Shown here: in pieces, positions 1 through 6,660 of the stretch
Layout of the letters: every line of letters begins with the position of its first letter
Position numbering within the stretch: the stretch's first letter is position 1
Assembly: GCA_900555345.1 (NCBI GenBank)
Contig: USKS01000083.1
Span: 1 to 6,660, forward strand
Source of the DNA: an uncultured Eubacteriales bacterium
GTDB taxonomy: Bacteria; Bacillota_A; Clostridia; Oscillospirales; CAG-272
Length of the DNA: 6,660 bases
Direction of reading: 5' to 3'
Translations under genes and position numbers: made by a program
The notes under the pieces: model-generated
Told to the model about the DNA's origin: nothing
What the model saw: the letters and a program-made list of their open reading frames with translations, nothing else
Databases searched by the model: none

Positions 1-1125
<1,125 letters not shown>

Positions 1126-2016
1126 TCAGTTGCCGTCGCTGACCGTTCCGGTGGTGGCGGCAATTTCTATGATCTCGTTTGTAATGTCAAGCTGTCTTGT
1201 TCTGTTATACTCGCTGCGCAGCGCAGAGAGCATTTCGTCCGCATTGGAGGTCGAAGTCTGCATGGCGTTCATACGCGCCGCGTATTCGCCCGTGGACGAC
1301 TGTACAAGCATGTTGAAAATAAGCGCTATAAGATACTGCGGCACAAGATTTGCGAAAACCGCCTTCGGCGACGGCTCGAAATTCATATGTGTTCTCTCGC
1401 TGTACTCAACGCCGACATCCTCGTAGTCCTCAAGCTCAATGGGCAGAAGCTGCATGATATCAGCCGTCTGCACCGCCGAGTTGCGGTACTTGGTATATAC
1501 CATGTAAATTTCGTCAGCCCTGCCGCTGTCGTATTCTTCGATAACGGTCGACGCTATCTGACGCGCGCTGTACAGCGTAGGGTCCTGTATAACGCCCCTC
1601 CACCGAAAGTCCGGCGGAGTATTGCGGCTCTCCAGAAACTCCTCGCCAACGATGCCGACGGCGCCTATGCGTACGCCGACGCCGCGGCTTTTGAATTTTT
1701 CTTCGGCGCCTCTGAATACCGCCTCGGCGTTAAGATTGTATCCGCCGCACATGCCCTTATCGCCCGTTACAAGGATAAGAAGCACATTGCGGCTCTCTTT
1801 TCTGCGCCTTATGAAATGATATCCCGAAAGATCGTCAGTATGCAAAAGGATATCCTTCATGGTAGAGCGCAGACGCGCCATATATTTGACGTTATAGTCT
1901 ATCTTCTTTATGGTGCTGCGCATCTTTGACGCGGATATGAGGTACATTGCGTTTGTTATCTGCCGCGTCTGTTCAATTGCGCCTATATGACTCTTTATCT
2001 CACCGAGGCTGCTCAC
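1126..2016 (-). CDS. atpG: F1 ATP synthase gamma subunit (rotor shaft)
   Basis: Central-stalk subunit that rotates inside the alpha3beta3 head and couples the c-ring to catalysis. The 296-residue product has the family's conserved ends. At the N-terminus is SLGEIKSHIGAIEQTRQIT followed by NAMYLISASKM (about 3-32). At the C-terminus is YAARMNAMQTSTSNA followed by EYNRTRQLDITNEIIEIA (about 245-286). These form the coiled coil of the shaft. The middle GDKGMCGGYN segment (85-94) is also typical. The start is taken as the GTG at 2016: it overlaps the atpA stop as GTGA, has GGAGG (2024-2028) 7 nt upstream, and gives the normal N-terminus. A GTG nine codons further upstream (2043) would add an unconserved EKDFGGRAV-type extension inside atpA and has less support. 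The overlap suggests translation coupled to atpA. Confidence 0.96.
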   Translation of the reverse strand: MSSLGEIKSHIGAIEQTRQITNAMYLISASKMRSTIKKIDYNVKYMARLRSTMKDILLHTDDLSGYHFIRRRKESRNVLLILVTGDKGMCGGYNLNAEAVFRGAEEKFKSRGVGVRIGAVGIVGEEFLESRNTPPDFRWRGVIQDPTLYSARQIASTVIEEYDSGRADEIYMVYTKYRNSAVQTADIMQLLPIELEDYEDVGVEYSERTHMNFEPSPKAVFANLVPQYLIALIFNMLVQSSTGEYAARMNAMQTSTSNADEMLSALRSEYNRTRQLDITNEIIEIAATTGTVSDGN

Positions 2017-3524
2017 TGCTCTGCCTCCGAAGTCTTTTTCCACTCTGCCATTTGCGCGCAGAGAGACTTTTCACAGTCCTCGGACATATCTCCGGTTTTT
2101 GCGATCTCCGCAAACTCCGCGGCTGCCGCTTTTTCCATGTAGTCAAGGAAAGAGGTCTTCGCGCATGACACCTTATCGGGGCTCATGCCGTCGAAAATGC
2201 CGTCGCGGTATGCCGCAAGCAGTGCTACCTGCTGCGCCGTGGAATACGGAGACTGCTGTCCCTGCTTCAAAAGCTCGGTAAGGCAGGCGCCGCGGTCGAG
2301 AATATGCTTTGTGGAAGGATCGGCGTCTGAGCCGAAGCGCGCAAACACAGCCATTTCCTTATACTGGGCAAGCTCTATACGCAGAAGTCCCGAGACCTTG
2401 CGCATAGCCTTGAACTGAGCGCTTCTGCCCACGCGGGATACGGAAAGTCCCGTGTTTACCGCAGGGCGGACGCCGCTGTAAAACAGCTCTGTTTCAAGGA
2501 ATATCTGACCGTCCGTTATGGAAATTACGTTTGTGGGGATATACGATGAAATATTGCCGCCCACAGTTTCGATTATAGGCAGTGCCGTGATCGAGCCGCC
2601 GCCCATTGCCTCCGAAAGGCAGGCGCTGCGCTCCAGAAGTCTCGAATGGAGATAGAACACGTCTCCGGGGTATGCCTCACGTCCCGGCGGTCTGTGCAGA
2701 AGCAGCGACATGGTTCTGTATGCGACCGCGTGCTTTGAAAGGTCGTCGTAAACCACAAGCACATCGCGCCCGCCGCTCATGAACTCCTCTGCCACGGAGC
2801 ATGCCGCGTAGGGAGCAAGATACTGCATTGCAGGCATATCCGATGCCGTTGCAGCCACAACGACCGTATAGTCCATTGCGCCGCAGGATCTGAGCTGCTG
2901 CGCCACTTTAGCGATTGTAGAAGCCTTCTGACCGATGGCGCAATACACGCATATAACGTTTTTGCCGCGCTGGTTTATAATAGTGTCAATGGCGATGGCT
3001 GTTTTGCCCGTCTGTCTGTCGCCTATGATAAGCTCACGCTGACCGCGGCCTATGGGTATCATGGAATCTATGGCAAGTATGCCCGTTTCCATAGGAGTGT
3101 CAACGGGACGGCGCATATTTATGGACGGTGCGGGCTTTTCCATGGGCGCGTATTTCTTTGCCTTCAGCGGACGGCCGTCAAGAGGCAGTCCGAGAGGAGA
3201 TATTATGCGTCCTATGACCTCGTCGGATACCGGCACGTCCACGGGGTGCCCCGTGCCGCCTACCGGATCGCCGACGGAAACGCTTGCGTCATGCGTCAGC
3301 AGAACGGCGCCGACGCCGTCTTCGTCAAGGTCCATGGCAATTCCCCATGTGTTCTTTCCGAAGCGCAGCAGCTCGCCGTTGCAGCGCCCGGGCAGTCTGT
3401 CTACCTTGACAACGCCGTCGGATATGCTTGCAACTCTGCCGCTTGCGTATACCGCCGACATTTCGTCAAAGCTTTCTATACGCTCGTGCAGAAGCTTGTT
3501 TATTTCTTCAGTTCTGAGATCCAC
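2013..3524 (-). CDS. atpA: F1 ATP synthase alpha subunit
   Basis: Non-catalytic nucleotide-binding subunit of F1, which supplies the arginine finger to beta. The 503-residue length is typical. The GTG at 3524 is chosen because AAGGAGG (3534-3540) lies 9 nt upstream and the product then begins MDLRTEEINKLLHERI, the usual N-terminal helix. A longer frame to 3584 would put this Shine-Dalgarno inside the gene and add a non-homologous leader. Visible landmarks are the N-terminal helix (about 2-20), beta-barrel (about 25-95), Walker A GDRQTGKT (168-175), AIGQKAST (196-203), Walker B DVLVVYDD (254-261), YIPTNVISITDGQIF (328-342), and the arginine finger R364 in SVSRVG. Immediately after the finger the sequence reads GRSAQ where the family nearly always has GGAAQ or a close variant. 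The C-terminal helical domain is complete. The stop overlaps the atpG start. Confidence 0.97.
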   Translation of the reverse strand: MDLRTEEINKLLHERIESFDEMSAVYASGRVASISDGVVKVDRLPGRCNGELLRFGKNTWGIAMDLDEDGVGAVLLTHDASVSVGDPVGGTGHPVDVPVSDEVIGRIISPLGLPLDGRPLKAKKYAPMEKPAPSINMRRPVDTPMETGILAIDSMIPIGRGQRELIIGDRQTGKTAIAIDTIINQRGKNVICVYCAIGQKASTIAKVAQQLRSCGAMDYTVVVAATASDMPAMQYLAPYAACSVAEEFMSGGRDVLVVYDDLSKHAVAYRTMSLLLHRPPGREAYPGDVFYLHSRLLERSACLSEAMGGGSITALPIIETVGGNISSYIPTNVISITDGQIFLETELFYSGVRPAVNTGLSVSRVGRSAQFKAMRKVSGLLRIELAQYKEMAVFARFGSDADPSTKHILDRGACLTELLKQGQQSPYSTAQQVALLAAYRDGIFDGMSPDKVSCAKTSFLDYMEKAAAAEFAEIAKTGDMSEDCEKSLCAQMAEWKKTSEAEQ

Positions 3525-3570
3525 GTAAATCGTCCTCCTTTCCCGAAAATAATACCATATTCGGAAAAGA

Positions 3571-3594
3571 GCCGTGCCGCGCACGCGCGGCGGC
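3571..3594 (-). terminator. GC-rich hairpin in the atpH-atpA gap (attenuator or mRNA-processing element)
   Basis: The atpH-atpA gap is 93 nt (3525-3617), much longer than the other junctions of the operon. In it is a perfect inverted repeat, GCCGCG-CACG-CGCGGC on the plus strand (3576-3591). It can be extended by GCC/GGC arms (3592-3594 with 3571-3573) across a 2-nt bulge. In the direction of transcription it is followed by TCTTTTCC, a short and interrupted U-run, so a full intrinsic terminator is doubtful. A weaker CCGAA/TTCGG repeat (3543-3547 with 3560-3564) follows, then the atpA ribosome binding site. Partial termination or a stability/processing element that sets F1 against Fo mRNA levels are the plausible roles. 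The structure is seen; the function is inferred. Confidence 0.5.
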
Positions 3595-3617
3595 TGTAAA
3601 AATAATAATTGCGGATT

Positions 3618-3842
3618 TTATTTTTTCATTAGGTACTTTTTCATCCTGGCAAGCCGCGACAAAACGGAGTTATCATAAGTAGTTCCGTCGATCTTCGCGA
3701 TAAAACCGCCCATGAGATCCTTTTTCACCGCAACGCGGAATGTAAGCTCTTTGCCGAGCATTTTTTCAAAAGACGAGCATATAAGCTTTACCGTTTCCTC
3801 GCCGGTGCCCTCCGGTACCTGGAGCAAAGCGTTTTCAGCCAT
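3618..3842 (-). CDS. atpH: Short ATP synthase delta subunit, C-terminal domain only
   Basis: Peripheral-stalk subunit joining b to the top of F1. The 74-residue product aligns only with the C-terminal domain of normal delta proteins, which are about 175-185 residues. It shows EKMLGKELTFRVAVKKDLMGG (key residues EKxLGK, then the DLxGG turn, 26-46) followed by KIDGTTYDNSVLSRLARMKKYL (50-71), the counterpart of the family's GDxxxDGSVxxRLxxLxxxL ending. The N-terminal six-helix bundle that holds the alpha N-termini is absent. The ATG at 3842 overlaps the atpF stop by 8 nt (ATGGCTGA) and has AAAGGA about 11 nt upstream. The frame is open further up, to 3968, but that stretch lies wholly inside atpF, is Ser/Thr/Arg-rich and resembles no delta domain. 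Position between b and alpha supports the identity. The gene looks intact, not frameshifted, because atpF runs full-length into it. Confidence 0.88.
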   Translation of the reverse strand: MAENALLQVPEGTGEETVKLICSSFEKMLGKELTFRVAVKKDLMGGFIAKIDGTTYDNSVLSRLARMKKYLMKK

Positions 3843-4356
3843 TTTCGCTACCGTCCTTTGCCTTGCCGCATTCCTCAGCGAAAAACTCCTCGGCAAGACG
3901 CTTGTTGTCGTCGTCGCAAAGATTTCTGCCGATGACTTTCGTCGCGATTGACAGAGACAGGTCAACAACGCTGTCTCTCATATTCTCGCGGGACTCCGCC
4001 TCTTTCGCTGCAATATTCTTCTTTGCGTCGGATATAAGCTTTTCCGCGTCCTTCTTTGCGCCGGCGACTATCTCGTCCGCCTTGCGCTGCCCTTCGCGCT
4101 CGCCGCTCTTTACGGCGTCGGCACGTGCCGCGTCCGTCTCGGAAAGCTTTGCCTCGTACTGCGCGCACATTTCCTTCGCGCGGTTTTCGGCATCCTCTGC
4201 CTCCTTTTTCTCCGCGTCTATACCGGCACGGCGCGCGTCAAGAAACTTCTTGACGGGCTTATACGCCAGAAAACGCACGATGACAAAAAGGATGACAATG
4301 TTTATGATGTTCATTATAAGATCCATAGGGATCTTTGTAAGATCAAGTCCGCCCAC
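3835..4356 (-). CDS. atpF: Fo ATP synthase b subunit (peripheral stalk)
   Basis: Membrane-anchored stalk protein, usually a dimer, that holds F1 still against the rotating ring. The 173 residues show one N-terminal membrane helix (about 11-31, MDLIMNIINIVILFVIVRFL), the conserved YKPVKKFLDARR junction (32-43), a long charged Ala/Glu/Lys-rich coiled coil (about 44-130), and a C-terminal part with SIATKVIGRNL (136-146), the segment expected to meet delta. Length is normal and there is no fused delta domain of the mycobacterial type. The start is a GTG at 4356 with AAGGAGG (4367-4373) 10 nt upstream. An in-frame ATG at codon 11 would remove the beginning of the membrane segment and has no comparable ribosome binding site. 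The stop overlaps the atpH start by 8 nt. The gap to the upstream atpE is 49 nt. Confidence 0.95.
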   Translation of the reverse strand: MGGLDLTKIPMDLIMNIINIVILFVIVRFLAYKPVKKFLDARRAGIDAEKKEAEDAENRAKEMCAQYEAKLSETDAARADAVKSGEREGQRKADEIVAGAKKDAEKLISDAKKNIAAKEAESRENMRDSVVDLSLSIATKVIGRNLCDDDNKRLAEEFFAEECGKAKDGSENG

Positions 4357-4405
4357 TTGGTTTGCGCCTCCTTATAAAAGATCGTCTCTTCTTTTCGGTT
4401 TGTCC

Positions 4406-4615
4406 TTACTTTACCGCAAGGATAAGCGCTACGACGAACGCATAGATAGCGGTGGACTCTGCAAGGGCACAGCCCAGAAGCAGCAGAGTGTTGATCTTAC
4501 CGGAGGCCTCGGGCTGTCTTGCCGCGGACTCGCACGCCTTGCCTGTTGCAATGCCCATGCCGAGACCTGCGCCGAGAACTGCCAGAATTGCTATACCTGC
4601 ACCGATTGCTGTCAT
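4406..4615 (-). CDS. atpE: Fo ATP synthase c subunit (rotor-ring proteolipid)
   Basis: Hairpin proteolipid that oligomerises into the ion-carrying rotor ring. The 69 residues form helix 1 (about 3-25, Gly/Ala-rich [12 protein letters not shown]), the polar loop ARQPEASGK (32-40) that contacts gamma/epsilon, and helix 2 (about 43-67) with the ion-binding Glu E53 in ALAESTAIY. The ATG at 4615 is chosen because the TTAGG/AAAGG ribosome-binding stretch (4623-4632) precedes it. A TTG ten codons upstream would place this stretch inside the gene. It starts 22 nt after the atpB stop. The E-S-T triplet (53-55) is like that of Na+-type rings such as Ilyobacter tartaricus, but the helix-1 Gln of that site is replaced by Met (M20), so the coupling ion is uncertain. 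Confidence 0.96.
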   Translation of the reverse strand: MTAIGAGIAILAVLGAGLGMGIATGKACESAARQPEASGKINTLLLLGCALAESTAIYAFVVALILAVK

Positions 4616-4637
4616 GTTGTTACCTAACCTTTCTTTT

Positions 4638-5528
4638 TTATTCAATGGCTTCGTTGATAAACGTCATTGAAAGTATGATGAAAATGTATATCTGAATTAT
4701 GGGATGGAACAAGTTGAAATACAGTCCCGCAACGGGAATGACTCCGATACGGTAGCCGCCCAGAACTCCTTTGAGAAGATCCATGACTATCATGCCGCCC
4801 AGCATGTTGCCGAAAAGACGGCAGGCAAGCGAAACGGGGACAGCGACGTCGCTTATGATCTTCATGGGGAACATGATGGGGCTTGGCTTGCACATTGAGG
4901 CAAGTCTGCCGCCGATACCCTTTTTCCTGATGCCGTAGAAGTTTATCATGAAGAACGTGATAAGACCCATGGCAAACGTTACCGCAATGTCGGAGGTCGG
5001 AGCGCGCAGCCCGAACAGCTCACAGCACGCGGCGCCCAGCATAAACAACGCAAGGGAGAACATATAGGGCGCTATCTCTCCTGAATAGTCGCAAAGCGTA
5101 TCTCTTGCAAACTTGTCGCAGAATTCCACGCACGTTTCGATAACGTTCTGCAGCTTTCCCGGCGAATCCTTGGAAAAGCGGGGGAAGATGAACAGTCTGA
5201 ACGCAAGGCAAAGCAGCGCGATTATCGCCGTTATCACCCACATATACACGCTCGTTTGCGCAACGGACAGACCGAAAATTTCCGTTCTCTCCGAAAACAG
5301 ATCAAACTCGACCTGTATGCCCTTTGAGCCGCCTATGAGTATATTGAAGATACTGCCGATAAATACCCACGAAAACAGAATTACGAATATGAGCATCCGT
5401 TTTTTCGTCTTTTTTCGCTTAGGCGTGGGATCCTCGGCATACTTTGCCCTTGCTGCGAAAAACAGTATAACGAATGCAACGCTCAAAACGGCGGAGCCGC
5501 CTATAAGCGCTATATCAAGTGCATCCAA
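4638..5528 (-). CDS. atpB: Fo ATP synthase a subunit with extra N-terminal membrane hairpin
   Basis: Stator channel protein that passes ions to and from the c-ring. The family core starts at about residue 85 ([15 protein letters not shown]) and includes [15 protein letters not shown] (171-185), the GIRKKGIGG loop (199-207), the P-rich KPSPIMFP (214-221), the essential Arg R237 in LACRLFGNM, and the last helix with Q279 in HPIIQIYIF. All key elements are present. The 296-residue length exceeds the usual 220-270 because residues 1-84 add a membrane helix (about 6-26), a strongly basic loop with RKKTKKR (38-44), a second helix (about 45-66) and a polar linker. The start is TTG at 5528 with AGGAG (5537-5541) 8 nt upstream. 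The ATG between them hits a stop within a few codons in its own frame. The gap to the atpI-like stop is 18 nt. Confidence 0.95.
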   Translation of the reverse strand: MDALDIALIGGSAVLSVAFVILFFAARAKYAEDPTPKRKKTKKRMLIFVILFSWVFIGSIFNILIGGSKGIQVEFDLFSERTEIFGLSVAQTSVYMWVITAIIALLCLAFRLFIFPRFSKDSPGKLQNVIETCVEFCDKFARDTLCDYSGEIAPYMFSLALFMLGAACCELFGLRAPTSDIAVTFAMGLITFFMINFYGIRKKGIGGRLASMCKPSPIMFPMKIISDVAVPVSLACRLFGNMLGGMIVMDLLKGVLGGYRIGVIPVAGLYFNLFHPIIQIYIFIILSMTFINEAIE

Positions 5529-5546
5529 TATATCATCTCCTATCGG

Positions 5547-5828
5547 TCAACCGTTGTTTTTAATGCTTATGAGCGACGCAAGGCAGGCAGAAACGAATAT
5601 CCCCGCGCCCAGTCCGCCGCCGAAGGCTATAAGCCCGCCCTTGAAGAAGAGCACCATTATAACGGCGCATGCCGCGTAGACCGCGAGCTTCGCCGCCCCA
5701 ATAAGCGCTGCCGCCGCGTATACGGCGGAGGTCATTTTCTTGAGAAGCACATACAAAAGCGCTCCCTGTGCGGCACCGATCGCAACACCTGCGGCTGCGA
5801 ACGCCGCGTAGTACAGTGTCCTTTCCGT
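5547..5828 (-). CDS. atpI: AtpI-like small membrane protein, apparent ACG start
   Basis: The first gene of the atp operon is a very hydrophobic protein of about 93 residues. AtpI is known as an assembly or Mg2+-related helper of Fo. Here the name rests on position and hydrophobicity more than on a recognised motif. From the proposed start the protein reads (M)ERTLYYAAFAAAGVAIG and so on. Hydrophobic stretches lie at about 5-28, 33-60 and 65-87, and it ends in SIKNNG. The AtpI family is usually nearer 110-130 residues. No ATG, GTG or TTG exists in frame between the upstream TAA (around 5870) and a TTG at 5756. Yet AGGAGG (5837-5842) sits 8 nt before an ACG (5828), about 20 nt downstream of a consensus promoter's likely start point. 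Starting at the TTG would delete most of the first membrane helix and lacks a ribosome binding site. ACG initiation or a mutated ATG are both possible. Confidence 0.72.
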   Translation of the reverse strand, partial: TERTLYYAAFAAAGVAIGAAQGALLYVLLKKMTSAVYAAAALIGAAKLAVYAACAVIMVLFFKGGLIAFGGGLGAGIFVSACLASLISIKNNG

Positions 5829-5836
5829 ACGGCTTC

Positions 5837-5842
5837 CCTCCT
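5837..5842 (-). promoter_or_regulatory. Shine-Dalgarno AGGAGG for the first atp gene
   Basis: A full-consensus AGGAGG lies 8 nt before the ACG at 5828 and about 7 nt inside the predicted transcript. No other start codon in any frame is suitably placed behind it, so this site decides the ACG as the likely initiation point of the atpI-like gene. Confidence 0.75.
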
Positions 5843-5855
5843 CTCGGGCAAGAGT

Positions 5856-5884
5856 ATTATAATCTCTTTACTGAAATAAGTCAA
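5856..5884 (-). promoter_or_regulatory. Promoter of the atp operon
   Basis: Read on the minus strand, TTGACT (5879-5884) is the -35 box (five of six consensus bases). A 17-nt spacer follows, then TATAAT (5856-5861), a perfect -10 box. Transcription should begin near 5849, giving a leader of about 20 nt that contains little besides the AGGAGG site. No operator or attenuator is evident in that leader. This is a strong housekeeping-sigma promoter for the whole atp operon. Confidence 0.88.
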
Positions 5885-6058
5885 GCATTCGGCAATACCA
5901 ATTTTTCATAGCAGATATATCAAAAATATATGAGCATTGCCCATACAAACGCCGCCCATTCCCGTACGGCATGGTATCGGTGGTAGTATGCCCGGAAACG
6001 GCACCGCTCATTTACCGTCACTTGCGGTCGATTTTTGTGCGTATTTTGTCCATTGCAC
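5885..6058. other. Spacer between divergent atp and upp promoters
   Basis: These 174 bases lie between the two -35 boxes. I see no credible gene. There are only weak dyads: GGCAT/ATGCC (5968-5972 with 5988-5992) and TCATA/TATGA (5906-5910 with 5929-5933). The palindrome CCGTACGG at 5962-5969 also occurs at 5825-5832, over the ACG start of the atpI-like gene. No PyrR-type attenuator or riboswitch is recognisable. Confidence 0.6.
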
Positions 6059-6087
6059 TTGAAAACGCATAAAAAGCGGTGTATAAT
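6059..6087 (+). promoter_or_regulatory. Promoter of upp
   Basis: TTGAAA (6059-6064), a 17-nt spacer and TATAAT (6082-6087) form a near-consensus housekeeping promoter. Transcription should begin near 6094. That leaves a leader of about 24 nt, too short for an attenuator, containing AAAGGAG (6104-6110) 7 nt before the upp ATG. It faces away from the atp promoter. Confidence 0.88.
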
Positions 6088-6117
6088 AAATAAAACATAA
6101 TATAAAGGAGCAAATAA

Positions 6118-6660
6118 ATGAGCACACTTCACGTAATAGATCATCCCATGATCACCCACAAGCTCACAATAATGAGAGAGGCAGATACGGGAGCAAAGGA
6201 TTTCCGCCAGCTTCTCAACGAGATTTCAATGCTTATGGGCTACGAGATCACAAGAGACCTTCCCATGGAGGACGTAGTCATCGAAACCCCCGTTTCCAAA
6301 ATGACCGCAAAAAAGGTCTCCGGCAAAAAGCTTGCGATAGTTCCCATTCTTCGTGCGGGTCTCGGCATGGTTGACGGTCTGCTCAGCCTTGTTCCCGTTG
6401 CAAAGGTAGGTCACATCGGTCTGTATCGCGATCCCGAGACCCACCTCCCCGTTGAGTACTACTGCAAAATGCCGCCCGACATCAACGAGCGCATAGTTAT
6501 CGTTGTAGACCCCATGCTCGCAACAGGCGGCAGCGCATCCGACGCTATCGCAATGCTCAAAAAGCGCGGCTGCACCAACATAAAGCTCATGTGCCTTGTA
6601 GGTGCTCCCGAGGGCGCGCGCAAGGTCATGGAGACGGGGGTGCTCAAGGACGTACAGGCC
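6118..6660 (+). CDS. upp: Uracil phosphoribosyltransferase, 3' end beyond the window
   Basis: Cytosolic pyrimidine-salvage enzyme: uracil plus PRPP gives UMP and pyrophosphate. The 181 visible residues match the family from the start ([17 protein letters not shown], 4-20). They include [13 protein letters not shown] (77-89), [12 protein letters not shown] (97-108), VEYYCKMP (112-119) and the PRPP-binding loop [12 protein letters not shown] (129-140). The usual length is about 208-210 residues, so roughly 28, including the uracil-binding C-terminal region, lie past the window edge. The ATG at 6118 has AAAGGAG 7 nt upstream and its own promoter. It is divergent from the atp operon. In Bacillus subtilis upp lies directly upstream of atpI on the same strand, so the association is conserved but the orientation is not. 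Confidence 0.97.
   Translation, partial: MSTLHVIDHPMITHKLTIMREADTGAKDFRQLLNEISMLMGYEITRDLPMEDVVIETPVSKMTAKKVSGKKLAIVPILRAGLGMVDGLLSLVPVAKVGHIGLYRDPETHLPVEYYCKMPPDINERIVIVVDPMLATGGSASDAIAMLKKRGCTNIKLMCLVGAPEGARKVMETGVLKDVQA

Noticed and set aside
3541..3570. Possible internal promoter before atpA (TATTAT-like box)
   Set aside because: No convincing -35 box lies at 16-18 nt upstream; the A/T-rich match is likely chance.
3525..3584. Longer atpA start at 3584
   Set aside because: It would include the AAGGAGG site and the hairpin region and add residues not found in alpha subunits; the GTG at 3524 fits spacing and homology.
3843..3968. Upstream extension of the atpH frame as a possible delta N-terminal domain
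   Set aside because: The 42 codons lie entirely within atpF in another frame and encode a Ser/Thr/Arg-rich stretch without the helical pattern of the delta N-domain, and are far too short for it.
4616..4645. Longer atpE start at a TTG (4645)
   Set aside because: It overlaps the end of atpB and turns the ribosome binding stretch into coding sequence; the ATG at 4615 gives the normal proteolipid N-terminus.
5920..6159. Minus-strand open frame of 79 codons across the upp promoter and start
   Set aside because: It covers the upp promoter and first codons, has no clear ribosome binding site and no recognisable features.

Overview
The window is the edge of a short-read contig from a bacterium, most likely an anaerobic Bacillota (Clostridia-like) lineage. 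That placement is inferred from three things: the atp gene order, the proximity of upp to the atp operon (the order upp-atpI-atpB is known from Bacillus), and strong AGGAGG-type ribosome binding sites. No species can be named from the sequence alone.

Layout, left to right. Bases 1-52 are not genomic. They are an Illumina Nextera P5/i5 adapter with index ACTGCATA, followed by the 19-base transposon mosaic end. Bases 53-5828 carry an F-type ATP synthase operon on the minus strand. In transcription order it reads atpI-like, atpB (a), atpE (c), atpF (b), atpH (delta), atpA (alpha), atpG (gamma) and atpD (beta). The beta gene is cut at the contig end after about 346 codons, and the expected atpC (epsilon) lies beyond it. 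A near-consensus sigma-A/sigma-70 promoter (TTGACT, 17 nt, TATAAT) sits directly upstream of the atpI-like gene. From 6059 a second, divergent promoter (TTGAAA, 17 nt, TATAAT) drives upp (uracil phosphoribosyltransferase) on the plus strand, and upp runs off the right edge.

The genes form one machine. The a and c subunits make the ion channel and rotor ring, b and delta form the peripheral stalk, and alpha, beta and gamma form the catalytic F1 head and shaft. Most genes are closely spaced or overlapping, which suggests translational coupling. The exception is a 93-nt atpH-atpA gap holding a GC-rich hairpin.

The points most worth attention are these. (1) The delta subunit is only 74 residues: it is the C-terminal b-binding domain with no N-terminal helical bundle. 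(2) The first gene has a consensus promoter and a consensus Shine-Dalgarno, but the codon where a start should be is ACG, not ATG. (3) The a subunit has an extra N-terminal two-helix extension. (4) The c subunit carries the Glu-Ser-Thr triplet of Na+-type rings but has Met where their liganding Gln sits. (5) Five of the eight atp starts appear to be non-AUG. Much of the rest is an ordinary F1Fo operon.
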